Source: Niastella soli
GTDB lineage: Bacteria; Bacteroidota; Bacteroidia; Chitinophagales; Chitinophagaceae
Assembly (NCBI RefSeq): GCF_017742245.1
Contig: NZ_JAGHKO010000006.1
Location: forward strand, 1 to 64,000
Direction: 5' to 3'
Length of the DNA: 64,000 bases
Under the pieces are notes generated by a model. That model was not told the DNA's origin and did not search any database. It worked only from the letters and a program-made list of their open reading frames with translations. The position numbers were made by a program, and so were the translations under genes. This document shows positions 17,861 to 26,601 of the stretch, piece by piece (within the stretch, counting starts at the first letter, position 1; each line of letters starts with the position of its first letter).

Positions 17861-19708
17861 ATGAAGAGACCGCTTGCATTCTTCGCTGCCAGTATGATAA
17901 CGATGGCTTCGTGTGCCCAGTCTCAATGGAAACCAGCTGGTGACCATATTATGAGTAGTTGGGCCGACAAAGTAGATCCGCAACAACCGTTGCCCGATTA
18001 TCCGCGACCGCAACTGGTGCGCAGCACCTGGCTTAACCTGAACGGACAATGGCAATATTCAGTGTTACCTGCTGGTGAGCAAAACATCCCGACTGCTTAT
18101 GCTGGTAAGATCCTGGTGCCCTTTGCTATCGAAAGCGCGCTCAGTGGCGTGGCCAAAACTGTAGGGAAAGACAGCGCCCTGTGGTACCAAAGAACAGTGA
18201 CTATACCTGCCACTTTTAAAAACAAACGCGTGCTGCTGCACTTTGGTGCGGTAGACTGGCTGTGCGATGTATTTATAAATGGAAAGAGAGTAGGGACCCA
18301 TCAGGGTGGCTACGATCCATTCTCTATAGATATTACTACTGCGCTGAACAAATCGGGCAATCAACAATTGGCCGTGCGGGTATGGGATCCAAGCGATGAA
18401 GGTCCGCAACCCCGGGGGAAACAGGTAAACAAACCCAATGGCATTTGGTATACGCCGGTGACCGGCATCTGGCAAACCGTTTGGCTGGAAGCCGTTCCTC
18501 AATCATATCTCAGGAGCATTAAACAAACGCCGGATATCGACAAAGGCATCGTTCGCGTTGCTGCCCAGGTAGAGAATGCACAACCCGGCGACCAGGTACT
18601 GATCGCTGCTTATAAAGGTTCAGAAAAGATCACCGAACAAACCACTACGCCCGGAACAGAAATTTCACTCGCAATACCCAATGCGGAATTTTGGTCGCCC
18701 AGCCATCCTTTTCTGTACGATCTGAAAGTATCGCTGGTGCAAAAAAATAAAAAGACCGATGATATCAGCAGTTATTTCGCCATGCGTAAGATCTCGGTAG
18801 GCACCGATAACAATGGCATCCAACGCATGTTGTTAAATAATGAATTTGTGTTTCAATACGGTCCGCTCGATCAGGGCTGGTGGCCCGATGGATTGTATAC
18901 TGCTCCTACCGATGAGGCGCTGAAATACGACATCGAACAAACAAAGGCCATGGGTTTTAATATGATCCGCAAACACGTAAAGGTAGAACCCGCCCGCTGG
19001 TATAATTACTGCGATAAGCTGGGAATGCTGGTATGGCAGGACATGCCCAGTGGCGATTTAGGCAATCATTGGGAACCACGCCCTGGTGTATACGGACGCG
19101 CCAGTGATAAAGACCGCTCTACCGAATCAGAAAATAGCTACCGCAACGAATGGCGCGCTATTATGGACAAACTCTACAACTTCCCTTCTATTGTAGTATG
19201 GGTGCCTTTCAATGAAGGCTGGGGACAATTCAAAACAAAAGACATTGTACAGGTAACGCAGCAGCAGGACCCCTCGCGTCTGGTGAACAGCGCCAGCGGC
19301 GGTAATTTTGAACCGGTAGGGCATATCATCGATCTGCATAATTATCCCGAGCCGTTGATGCCCGATCCATCCCTGTTTGGCACGAAACAGGTGTTGGTAT
19401 TAGGAGAATTTGGCGGCCTGGGCTTGCCGGTAGAAAATCATACCTGGCAGCAAAAAAACAACTGGGGTTATCAGAGTTTCAAGAACAACGATGAGTTGTT
19501 GAAACGCTATGAAGAATTTGTGGGCCGTATTCCCGCCCTCATCAAAGCCGGGTTGTCAGCCGCTGTGTATACGCAAACTACCGATGTAGAAGTAGAAACG
19601 AATGGCTTGATGACATACGACCGCAAGGTTACCAAAATACCGGTTGCTACGTTGAATAAAGTACATAGTAAGTTATATGAACCCACTTCGGTGGCTATGA
19701 AAAAGTGA
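17861..19708 (+). CDS. Glycoside hydrolase family 2 (beta-galactosidase/beta-glucuronidase-like)
   Basis: This 615-aa protein has a lipoprotein-like signal (Cys18 in MASC), a sugar-binding jelly-roll domain (TWLNLNGQWQY ... VFINGKRVGTHQGGYDPF), an Ig-like linker and a TIM barrel. The acid/base E452 lies in VPFNEGWGQF and the nucleophile candidate E516 in VLGEFGG. At about 600 aa it is shorter than LacZ but normal for a compact GH2 group. The substrate cannot be read from sequence; GH2 covers beta-galactosidases, mannosidases, glucuronidases and arabinosidases. It follows the DUF3823 gene in the PUL order. Confidence 0.9.
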   Translation: MKRPLAFFAASMITMASCAQSQWKPAGDHIMSSWADKVDPQQPLPDYPRPQLVRSTWLNLNGQWQYSVLPAGEQNIPTAYAGKILVPFAIESALSGVAKTVGKDSALWYQRTVTIPATFKNKRVLLHFGAVDWLCDVFINGKRVGTHQGGYDPFSIDITTALNKSGNQQLAVRVWDPSDEGPQPRGKQVNKPNGIWYTPVTGIWQTVWLEAVPQSYLRSIKQTPDIDKGIVRVAAQVENAQPGDQVLIAAYKGSEKITEQTTTPGTEISLAIPNAEFWSPSHPFLYDLKVSLVQKNKKTDDISSYFAMRKISVGTDNNGIQRMLLNNEFVFQYGPLDQGWWPDGLYTAPTDEALKYDIEQTKAMGFNMIRKHVKVEPARWYNYCDKLGMLVWQDMPSGDLGNHWEPRPGVYGRASDKDRSTESENSYRNEWRAIMDKLYNFPSIVVWVPFNEGWGQFKTKDIVQVTQQQDPSRLVNSASGGNFEPVGHIIDLHNYPEPLMPDPSLFGTKQVLVLGEFGGLGLPVENHTWQQKNNWGYQSFKNNDELLKRYEEFVGRIPALIKAGLSAAVYTQTTDVEVETNGLMTYDRKVTKIPVATLNKVHSKLYEPTSVAMKK

Positions 19709-19723
19709 ATAGACAATGGGACG

Positions 19724-19922
19724 GGCAATCAATGTCGATTAGATAAGAAAAACGGAGAGCTAAATCCCCTCCATCGGAGGGGCCGCAGCGTGTAGCACAT
19801 AAACACTGATGATAGGGGTGGGTATTTTTTGATGACGTCGAATGAAACTCATAAACCCACCCCCCACCCCTCCCAGGAGGGGATTTTAATAAACAAGCTT
19901 TAACTAAACGACATTGATTGCC
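19724..19922. repeat. Nested palindromic element, MITE-like
   Basis: The outer arms GGCAATCAATGTCGATTAG (19724-19742) and the reverse complement of 19904-19922 (GGCAATCAATGTCGTTTAG) match at 18 of 19 positions. Nested inside are TAAATCCCCTCC (19761-19772) and GGAGGGGATTTTA (19876-19888), with further CCCCTCC/GGAGGGG hairpins. It is non-coding, 199 bp long and fills the gap between GH2 and GH127. No clear target-site duplication was found. Confidence 0.6.
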
Positions 19923-19954
19923 TGCTGCTCTTTAGCCAGCTAAATAAAACCTCA

Positions 19955-21982
19955 ATGAAACACTTCAAAATATTGCTCTTATTAATCAGTTGCTGGTTTA
20001 CTATACAAGCACAGCAATCGAGACCTTCCTTTGCCATTAATCAAATAAACAGTTACTATGTAAGTAACAAACAACCATTACAACCTTCTCCTTTTATCAA
20101 ACTACCTGTTCAAGCATTCAAGCCAAAGGGCTGGGTACTACATTTCCTGCAATTGCAACGCGATGGCCTTACCGGTCACCTGGGACAGATCAGCGCCTGG
20201 CTGGCCAAGACCGACAACGCGTGGCTTACAAAAGATGGAAAAGGCAAATGGGGCTGGGAAGAAGTGCCCTACTGGTTAAAAGGCTATGCGCACATCGGTT
20301 ATCTGTTGCACGATCAGCAAATGATCAATGAAAGCAACTACTGGATCAATGCAGTGCTCACCAATCAGCGGCCCGATGGCGATTTCGGTCCGGTAGTATT
20401 GCGTAATGGCAAACGCGACCTGTGGACCAACATGCCTATGTTATGGTGTTTGCAGTCGTATTATGAATATGCCAATGACCCGCGGGTATTGACCTTCATG
20501 AGCAATTATTTCAAATGGGAAAATGCGTTGCCCGATAGTATGTTCCTGGAAGATTACTGGGAGAACAGTCGCGGTGGCGATAATATGTCCAGCGTATACT
20601 GGTTGTACAACCGCACCGGTGAAAACTGGTTGCTGGACTTTGCCACGAAGATTGACCGCAATACCGCCAACTGGCGTCAAAAAGACAATTTACCAAATTG
20701 GCACAATGTGAATGTGGCCCAAAGTTATCGGGAACCGGCCACCTATTACATGCAAAGTAATAACCGGGCCGATCTGGATGCCACGTACAACGATTTCAAG
20801 CTGGTGCGCGATCTTTATGGACAGGTACCTGGCGGACTGTTTGGCGCCGATGAAAATGCCCGCAAGGGGTACGATGATCCGCGACAGGCCGTGGAGACCT
20901 GTGGCATGGTTGAGCAAATGACCAGTGACCAAATGTTGTTACAATTTACAGGTGATGCCTTCTGGGCCGACAACTGCGAAGACGTTGCCTTTAATACTTT
21001 TCCTGCCGCTTTTATGCCCGACTATCGCAGTCTGCGGTATTTGACGGCGCCCAATATGATCGTGAGCGACAGCAAGAACCATGCACCGGGTATTGCCAAT
21101 GAAGGCCCTTTTCTAATGATGAATCCTTTCAGTAGCCGTTGTTGCCAGCACAACCATTCGGCTGGTTGGGCTTATTATGCTGCCAATAGTTGGATGGCCA
21201 CACCCGATAACGGACTGGCCGCGCAACTGTATGTGGCCGGCGACGTGACCGCCAAAGTAGGAGATGGGACCGATGTGACCTTGTCAACCGAAACACATTA
21301 CCCTTTTGAAGATGGGATCAGTTTCACTGTGCAAACACTTCAAGCTGTACAATTTCCACTCTACCTGCGTATTCCCCGCTGGTGCACAAATGCGTCAATA
21401 AGCGTTAATGGCAAACGAATAGCGACGAAAACGACAGCCGGTACCTATGTACAGGTAAACAAAAAGTGGAAGAATGGCGATAAGATACAATTGACGTTAC
21501 CGATGCAATTACAGTTACGTCAGTGGGAGCGGAACAAGAACAGTGTGAGTATCAATTACGGGCCACTCACTTTCTCCTTATTGATAAAAGAAGAATATAA
21601 AAAGCAGGACAGCAAAGCAACGGCCATCTGGGATTCCCGTTGGCAGGAGCATGCCGATGTATCGGCCTGGCCTTCCTATGAGATCTTTGCCGCCTCTCCC
21701 TGGAATTTTGGATTGCTGGTTGACCCGAGACAGTTGAGTAGATCATTCATCATAAAAAGGAAACCCTGGCCAAAAGACAACAATCCATTTACCAATACTA
21801 CCGCGCCCATTGAACTGATCGCCACTGGTAAACAGATCCCCAACTGGACGGTAGATCAATATGGATTGTGTGCCGTTTTACCACAGAGCCCGGTTAGTAT
21901 AAGTGGCCCATCTCAACAAATAAGGCTTGTTCCTATGGGCGGGGCGAGGTTACGAATAAGTTCATTTCCTGTAGTTAAGTAA
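19955..21982 (+). CDS. GH127-type beta-L-arabinofuranosidase (DUF1680)
   Basis: This 675-aa protein has a signal peptide (about 1-19) and a DUF1680 (alpha/alpha)6 catalytic domain followed by beta-sandwich domains. The Zn-thiolate site of the family is visible: E314 and C316 (VETCGMVEQ) and C396-C397 (SSRCCQHN), matching E338, C340, C417 and C418 of the Bifidobacterium enzyme HypBA1, where a Cys is the nucleophile. It should remove beta-L-arabinofuranose or a related sugar; related families (GH146 and others) share this fold. Its stop is followed directly by the 20-bp arm AGACCTGTAAGAGCTTGTCC. Confidence 0.88.
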   Translation: MKHFKILLLLISCWFTIQAQQSRPSFAINQINSYYVSNKQPLQPSPFIKLPVQAFKPKGWVLHFLQLQRDGLTGHLGQISAWLAKTDNAWLTKDGKGKWGWEEVPYWLKGYAHIGYLLHDQQMINESNYWINAVLTNQRPDGDFGPVVLRNGKRDLWTNMPMLWCLQSYYEYANDPRVLTFMSNYFKWENALPDSMFLEDYWENSRGGDNMSSVYWLYNRTGENWLLDFATKIDRNTANWRQKDNLPNWHNVNVAQSYREPATYYMQSNNRADLDATYNDFKLVRDLYGQVPGGLFGADENARKGYDDPRQAVETCGMVEQMTSDQMLLQFTGDAFWADNCEDVAFNTFPAAFMPDYRSLRYLTAPNMIVSDSKNHAPGIANEGPFLMMNPFSSRCCQHNHSAGWAYYAANSWMATPDNGLAAQLYVAGDVTAKVGDGTDVTLSTETHYPFEDGISFTVQTLQAVQFPLYLRIPRWCTNASISVNGKRIATKTTAGTYVQVNKKWKNGDKIQLTLPMQLQLRQWERNKNSVSINYGPLTFSLLIKEEYKKQDSKATAIWDSRWQEHADVSAWPSYEIFAASPWNFGLLVDPRQLSRSFIIKRKPWPKDNNPFTNTTAPIELIATGKQIPNWTVDQYGLCAVLPQSPVSISGPSQQIRLVPMGGARLRISSFPVVK

Positions 21983-22079
21983 AGACCTGTAAGAGCTTGT
22001 CCGCCTTTGGCGGATCCATCATCGGGTCTTGCAAAATCAGTGTGATGTTTTGGATCTGACATGTCGGTTAAAAAGCGAG

Positions 22080-22142
22080 CGACCTGTCAGGTCTGCCCAT
22101 CAGCCTGGCCTGGCAAGATATTAAGGCAGACCTTACAGGTCG
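22080..22142. repeat. REP-like palindromic element, copy 5
   Basis: CGACCTGTCAGGTCTGCC (22080-22097) pairs with GGCAGACCTTACAGGTCG (22125-22142) over 18 bp with one mismatch. The inner stem bases differ from copies 1, 2 and 8 but remain complementary. Confidence 0.85.
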
Positions 22143-22186
22143 TTCCTATTTTTCGAAGACTATTTTAAATGCATCCCTCTTAGAAT

Positions 22187-22257
22187 GGCGCTCCGACGAG
22201 TCGGAGTGCCGGCATAAAATAAAAAGGTGAGCCACTCTGAAAGAGTGACCCACCTTT
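22187..22257. terminator. Two hairpins between GH127 and GH29, probable bidirectional terminator
   Basis: CTCCGA/TCGGAG arms form a first hairpin within 22187-22210. A second has AAAGGTG (22223-22229) pairing with CACCTTT (22251-22257), with inner CACTCT/AGAGTG arms. The position between convergent genes fits termination in both directions. Confidence 0.6.
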
Positions 22258-22278
22258 CTTCTATAGGTGGACAAGCTC

Positions 22279-24039
22279 TTACAGGTCTATTTTAAACGCC
22301 ACTGCAAATTTCCCATGCTCATTTGCCGGATACACAATCTGAAGTCCCTCCGCTTTCTGCTCCCATTTCAAAGGACTATTACTTCCTAACATACTCACTG
22401 ATTTAATCTTCGTATCCGCCCCAAGTGATTGAATAGTTAACACTTCACCGGGTTTCGGCACCGTGAGACAATAAGCATACAAGGCGCCGTTCTTACCAAC
22501 CGTAAAGCGAAAGTCTTTGGTCGAGAAAGTAAAGTCTGCATGGCGTTTACTGAGTTTGCCCCCAGGCAATGTTTTCAGTTTGGCTTCTTTTGTTTTACTA
22601 TCGATGATCATTTCGCCCTCACCCAGTTTTTTCCAGGCGTGGCTGCCATAAATACCTTCTCCATTTATTTTCATCCAGGCGCCGATGTCTTTGAGCATGG
22701 CGGCGCTGCCGCTGTCCATAGCGCCATCGGGAGTAAGAGAAACACACAAGGTAAGGTTGCCATCGCGGCTCACATATTCTAAGAGGGCATGGATCACCAT
22801 ATTGGCATCGTAGTAAAACCCAGGTTCATAGAACCAGTCACCAACGGCCATGTCGGCCATCCAGAGCTGATCGCTTTTTATGTCTTTAGGGTAGGAACCC
22901 TCAAACGTTCTGCCGGCACCCCGGTTAACAGGCAGGAATTTTATTATGCTGACCTTATCGAAAGGTTTGTCCTTTCGGGCCATGGCCTTGTTATAGAAAT
23001 CAGCCACTACGCGGGCACCCGCATCACATTTATAACCTGAACCGCTTTTAGCGCCGCTGAAAGGTTGGGTGCTGTTGCCATCGGTATAAATAAAATCAGG
23101 GTCGTAATGGTCCACCACATCTTCCATTCGCATAGCCCATTGGGTGGCATACCAGTGTGCGTAGTTCAGGTTGTTGCCAAAGATGCCCTGGTAGCCATGC
23201 GCGATCTCCCAGATCTTAAATGGTTTTCCATTGGTGTCAACAGTGTTGTAATGCAGGGGGATTGTATACAGCCGTTTGGGGTCCAGACCCTGCCACCATT
23301 TACCTTTACCATCGGCCAGGGTCAGCTTGCCATCATAGGGTACTCCCGCTTTAGCACCGCTGCTGTCGCTTCCAAAGGCGGTTTGATACCACCACCAGGT
23401 ATATTCATGGTGAAAGGCCACCCCAAAACGCATCTTATGTTTGGTCAGTTCCGCTTTCCATTTAGCCAGGAAGTCTATTTTAGGGCCCACCTTTACCGAA
23501 TTCCAGGGTTGATACTGCGAATTCCACAAGTCGTAATTGTCGTGGTGAACACCCACCACCAGTGCATAACGAAAACCGGCATCATAATAAGCCTGCACCA
23601 ATTTCGCCGGGTCCCATTTCGAAGGGTTCCATTGATGTAATACCTCCTTATAACCAGATTCACTGGGATGACCATACGCTTTCACATGATTTTTATAAGC
23701 TGGCAGATCGGGTTCATACAGACGTCGTGCGTACCAATCGCCACTTTTGCCAGCGGCTTGCGGTCCCCAATGGATGAAGATGCCGAATTTGGCATCGCGC
23801 CACCAGGCAGGTTCACCCGGATAATTTTTATCTATAGAACTCCAGGTAGGTTCAAAAGGACCGGTAGCCATGGGGAAGTCCATTTTTACTTCCGGGAAAT
23901 CGGCCGGGTTCACAATAAATCCCAACTGTTTATCTTCAGTAACCGGCATTGGCGGTAGAACATAAAGTTTCTTTTGTGCGAAGCCGGTTTGCATCAACAG
24001 GAGTAATGAACTAAAAAGGAAAGTGGGAACACGCATCAC
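22279..24039 (-). CDS. Alpha-L-fucosidase, GH29
   Basis: This 586-aa protein has a signal peptide (about 1-21, ending GFAQ) and a GH29 TIM barrel. Typical motifs are WWRDAKFGIFIHWGPQ, YALVVGVHHDNYDLWNS and DFIYTDGNS, in which D320 is the candidate nucleophile, followed by a C-terminal beta domain. It removes alpha-L-fucose. It is transcribed against the rest of the PUL enzymes, so it has its own promoter, probably in 24040-24120. Its last codons (Lys-Ile-Asp-Leu-stop) come from the REP-like arm at 22269-22288, the same ending as the unrelated lipoprotein at 17667. Confidence 0.92.
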   Translation of the reverse strand: MMRVPTFLFSSLLLLMQTGFAQKKLYVLPPMPVTEDKQLGFIVNPADFPEVKMDFPMATGPFEPTWSSIDKNYPGEPAWWRDAKFGIFIHWGPQAAGKSGDWYARRLYEPDLPAYKNHVKAYGHPSESGYKEVLHQWNPSKWDPAKLVQAYYDAGFRYALVVGVHHDNYDLWNSQYQPWNSVKVGPKIDFLAKWKAELTKHKMRFGVAFHHEYTWWWYQTAFGSDSSGAKAGVPYDGKLTLADGKGKWWQGLDPKRLYTIPLHYNTVDTNGKPFKIWEIAHGYQGIFGNNLNYAHWYATQWAMRMEDVVDHYDPDFIYTDGNSTQPFSGAKSGSGYKCDAGARVVADFYNKAMARKDKPFDKVSIIKFLPVNRGAGRTFEGSYPKDIKSDQLWMADMAVGDWFYEPGFYYDANMVIHALLEYVSRDGNLTLCVSLTPDGAMDSGSAAMLKDIGAWMKINGEGIYGSHAWKKLGEGEMIIDSKTKEAKLKTLPGGKLSKRHADFTFSTKDFRFTVGKNGALYAYCLTVPKPGEVLTIQSLGADTKIKSVSMLGSNSPLKWEQKAEGLQIVYPANEHGKFAVAFKIDL

Positions 24040-24120
24040 AATGGCACATTTAAATCGTTAAACAGATGCAGGAAATTACGGATGGAAGCTATAGGGATAA
24101 TCCTGTACCGTCCTGTTAGT

Positions 24121-24184
24121 AGACCTGTAAGGTCCATCATTTTAGCTTGAACAATTATTAGGTTAAATTGGACCTGACAGGTCG
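24121..24184. repeat. REP-like palindromic element, copy 6
   Basis: AGACCTGTAAGGTCCAT pairs with TTGGACCTGACAGGTCG. It lies upstream of the minus-strand GH29 gene and downstream of the RAYT-like pseudogene. Confidence 0.8.
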
Positions 24185-24200
24185 CCTCGCTTTATTAATC

Positions 24201-24264
24201 CGACCTGTCAGGATCGCATCATCATTCTAATTATTCAGAACCCAATGGCGAACCTTACAGGTCT
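24201..24264. repeat. REP-like palindromic element, copy 7 (left flank of the RAYT-like gene)
   Basis: CGACCTGTCAGGATCGC (24201-24217) pairs with GGCGAACCTTACAGGTCT (to 24264). It ends about 15 bp after the stop codon of the transposase-like gene, the usual position for a REP flanking a RAYT. Confidence 0.8.
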
Positions 24265-24279
24265 TCTTTCTTGACCGAA

Positions 24280-24849
24280 TTATTCAATTGCAATTAAATT
24301 AAGCATAGTGTCATTTGCGTTTAGATTATGCTGTTTTAATAATTCTTCTTTATTGCCAAAAAAATCCAGAATGAAATTTCTGGTCAAAGCAGTGGGCTTT
24401 TCAGTAAAAAAAATTTGGAAAGAAGAAAATTTCCATGATTTCCAATCAATCGTATAACCATGATGTAGCGGGTTCCGATGAATATACCAAGTTGTCCAGG
24501 CAAGTTGATGATCATCTTCAATAAGTTTCCTTTTAAATGGTCGAATGAACAAGGAACCTTTTCTTTTATATTCTTTATTATGCCATTTCGAAAAACTGTT
24601 AGCAGAATCTGACATAGCCTTTGAAAAATCATCACCTGCAGTATCAAATTTAAGTCTAAGAAGTAAATGATAATGATTAGGCAATAGGCAATATTAGTAT
24701 AGCTCACAAAATGGCAGCACGTATTTTTTAAAAAGTTCTATCCACTTATAATGATCTTCTTCCTTTATAAAAAGATTTTCATTTCCTGTAGCCCGATTGA
24801 ATACGTGATAAATGCAGCCTGGCACTAATGGTTGGATATTTGATGACAT
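24280..24849 (-). pseudogene. REP-associated tyrosine transposase (Y1/HUH, RAYT-like), in-frame stop
   Basis: Reading from the ATG at 24849 gives a 51-codon N-terminal part (MSSNIQPLVPGCIYHVFNR, then a helix ending FCELY), a TAA at 24694-24696, and then the same frame continues YCLLPNHYHLLLRL to 24280. PNHYH is the HUH motif of Y1 transposases, and the later KGSLFIRPFKRK and WYIHRNPLHHG blocks are typical of the family. The family usually has a residue such as Ala between the two parts. In the helix expected to carry the catalytic Tyr (usually SYTK.FNKKY) this protein has SFSKWHNKEY, so the Tyr seems to be Phe. The gene is flanked by REP-like copies 7 and 8. It is probably inactive unless the stop is read through or is a sequencing error. 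Confidence 0.82.
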
Positions 24850-24897
24850 TATTAAATATATTAAAATATTTAATGCGATAGTGTCATTCCCGGATTT

Positions 24898-24960
24898 GAC
24901 CTGTCAGGAGCGCGTAAACTCACCGAAAGTACAGGCTCAAATGGCGCACCTTACAGGTCA
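24898..24960. repeat. REP-like palindromic element, copy 8 (right flank of the RAYT-like gene)
   Basis: GACCTGTCAGGAGCGCG pairs with TGGCGCACCTTACAGGTC. It lies about 50 bp upstream of the pseudogene start. It is the last copy recognised in the window; none was seen from 25 to 64 kb. Confidence 0.8.
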
Positions 24961-25069
24961 ATCCCCCCCCGCCAAAATAGCTCAATCCTTAGTAAAAACC
25001 CCTATAACCAGGTTAATTACACAATATTATATTTGCCAAAACTGTTATAATACGGGTAAAATATCCTGC

Positions 25070-26482
25070 ATGAAAAATATTGTACGTACGCTTTCAGCTT
25101 GTATCTTTTTAATGACGGCCAGCGCTCCAACTAAAGCTGGCACTATCGTAATAAAAACCATTGGGCATTTACAAAAAGCAGTCAATGAAGCCAAACCAGG
25201 CGACACCTTGCTGGTACAGAATGGACTGTATGCAACCAGCAATCCCCTTACCATTTCAAGGGAGGGAACAAAAGAGCAACCCATTGTAATTATGGCCCAA
25301 ACGACCGGACAGGCAGAGATAACCGGCGCAGGCGGATTCGCTATTATGAGTCCTTCCAAATATATTGTGATCAGTGGATTTAAATTCACGCATGGTGCCA
25401 AGACAGCCCGTACGGGTACTGGTACCAGCTTTTGCCGCTGGACACACAACATTTTTGAGAACGAAGGAGAAGGGGAGGAACTGACCATTGCCGGCAGCGA
25501 TCACCAGATCGATTACAATACTTTCCAAAATAAGAATTCCATGGGCCGTTTCCTGGCCATCCGCGGCGAAGGCAGCCAGATTGCCGAGCGCTTATGGATC
25601 CACCATAACTATTTCTACAATTTTGCCAGCCAGGGTGGAAAGAATGGCGCTGAAGCATTTCAGTTTGGACTAAGCGGATTCAGCATGTCTAAAAGCAACA
25701 GCATTGTAGAATATAACCTGTTTGAAGAATGTGAAGGCGAGAATGAGTTGATCTCGGTAAAAGCATCGGCTGTGACGCTGCGCTATAATACCATCCGCAA
25801 TTGTAAAGCACAGTTCACGCTGCGTCATGGTAACTTTTGCCAGGTGTATGGTAACTATTTTCACAATACCCCCGGACTGCGCATCTTTGGGGATGATCAT
25901 ATAATTTATAGCAACTACTTTGAGACATGCGCTAAAGGAATTGAGATAGGCAATGGCGATGGCGAAGTAGCAGAAGGTGCGCAACTGACCTGTCACGACC
26001 GGCCCGACCGCGTGCTGATCGCATTCAATACCATCATCAGTTGCAAGAGCAGCAGTATTTCTATGAGCACTCGTGAGAAAGGATTAGGCGCTACAGCTAT
26101 CACGGTTGCCCGCAATATCATCAGAGGCGGTGGACCCGCAACCACTATTACCGGCCCTTATGTAAATCCGGTATGGGAAGGCAATATTGTATTCAATGCG
26201 GAGAGCAAAGGCGATATGCCGGATGGCACGTTCACTACTACCGATCCTAAACTGGGCCGTAGTACTTATCCAACCATCCATTTACTGGCTGGCAGTCCGG
26301 CCATTGATGCCGTACCAGCGCCCAAAGGAAAGAAAGCAGTAAATCCATATGCGGCCATTACCACTGACATGGATGGCCAGCCGAGAACGGCCCCACTCGA
26401 TGCTGGCGCCGATGAAGTAAGCACAGCACCCGCAACAGCCCGGATCCTCGATCCCAAGGATGTAGGTGTGGATGCGAAATAA
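25070..26482 (+). CDS. PL6-type polysaccharide lyase (alginate lyase/chondroitinase B-like)
   Basis: The ATG at 25070 starts a signal peptide (about 1-23, ending TKAG); the frame extends upstream but through REP-like sequence, so that part is rejected. The 470-aa product is a right-handed beta-helix. The PL6 catalytic block is clear: NELISVKAS with K231 and FTLRHGN with R252, the same 21-residue spacing as K250 and R271 of chondroitinase B. Family members cut alginate or dermatan sulfate by Ca2+-assisted beta-elimination. A Pro/Ala-rich C-terminus follows the helix. It may be the PUL's last gene, though the substrate differs in type from the mannan enzymes. Confidence 0.87.
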   Translation: MKNIVRTLSACIFLMTASAPTKAGTIVIKTIGHLQKAVNEAKPGDTLLVQNGLYATSNPLTISREGTKEQPIVIMAQTTGQAEITGAGGFAIMSPSKYIVISGFKFTHGAKTARTGTGTSFCRWTHNIFENEGEGEELTIAGSDHQIDYNTFQNKNSMGRFLAIRGEGSQIAERLWIHHNYFYNFASQGGKNGAEAFQFGLSGFSMSKSNSIVEYNLFEECEGENELISVKASAVTLRYNTIRNCKAQFTLRHGNFCQVYGNYFHNTPGLRIFGDDHIIYSNYFETCAKGIEIGNGDGEVAEGAQLTCHDRPDRVLIAFNTIISCKSSSISMSTREKGLGATAITVARNIIRGGGPATTITGPYVNPVWEGNIVFNAESKGDMPDGTFTTTDPKLGRSTYPTIHLLAGSPAIDAVPAPKGKKAVNPYAAITTDMDGQPRTAPLDAGADEVSTAPATARILDPKDVGVDAK

Positions 26483-26508
26483 GAAAAGCTGATAATTAAA
26501 ATAGGTAG

Positions 26509-26538
26509 TCCCTCCGATGCATCGGGGGGATTTTTTTT
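26509..26538 (+). terminator. Rho-independent terminator after the PL6 gene
   Basis: TCCCTCCGA and TCGGGGGGA pair (one G-T) around a short loop, followed by eight T residues. Confidence 0.75.
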
Positions 26539-26558
26539 ATGGAAAAAAGATTTGGCCA

Positions 26559-26598
26559 ATCTACTATAATTGTAGTAGATTGCATTAAAATATAGTAG
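26559..26598. promoter_or_regulatory. BlaI/MecI-type operator
   Basis: A 22-bp near-perfect palindrome at 26559-26580 has arms built on CTACTA and TAGTAG around AATTGT. A related half-site, ATATAGTAGAC, follows at 26590 and runs up to the blaI start. BlaI/MecI repressors bind TACA/TGTA-type dyads, so this is probably the autoregulatory site of the blaI-blaR1 operon. Confidence 0.7.
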
Positions 26599-26601
26599 AC
26601 G

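Larger units (their letters stand above)
21983..22288. repeat. Split inverted pair of the REP-like family between convergent genes
   Basis: AGACCTGTAAGAGCTTGTCC (21983-22002) recurs as its exact reverse complement at 22269-22288. The left copy abuts the GH127 stop; the right copy supplies the last codons and stop of the GH29 gene. The interval contains copy 5 and a terminator hairpin. Confidence 0.85.

Noticed and set aside
24812-25069. Long N-terminal extension of the PL6 protein in the open frame
   Set aside because: The extension runs through REP-like copy 8 and the RAYT-like gene start on the other strand; a clear signal peptide begins at 25070.
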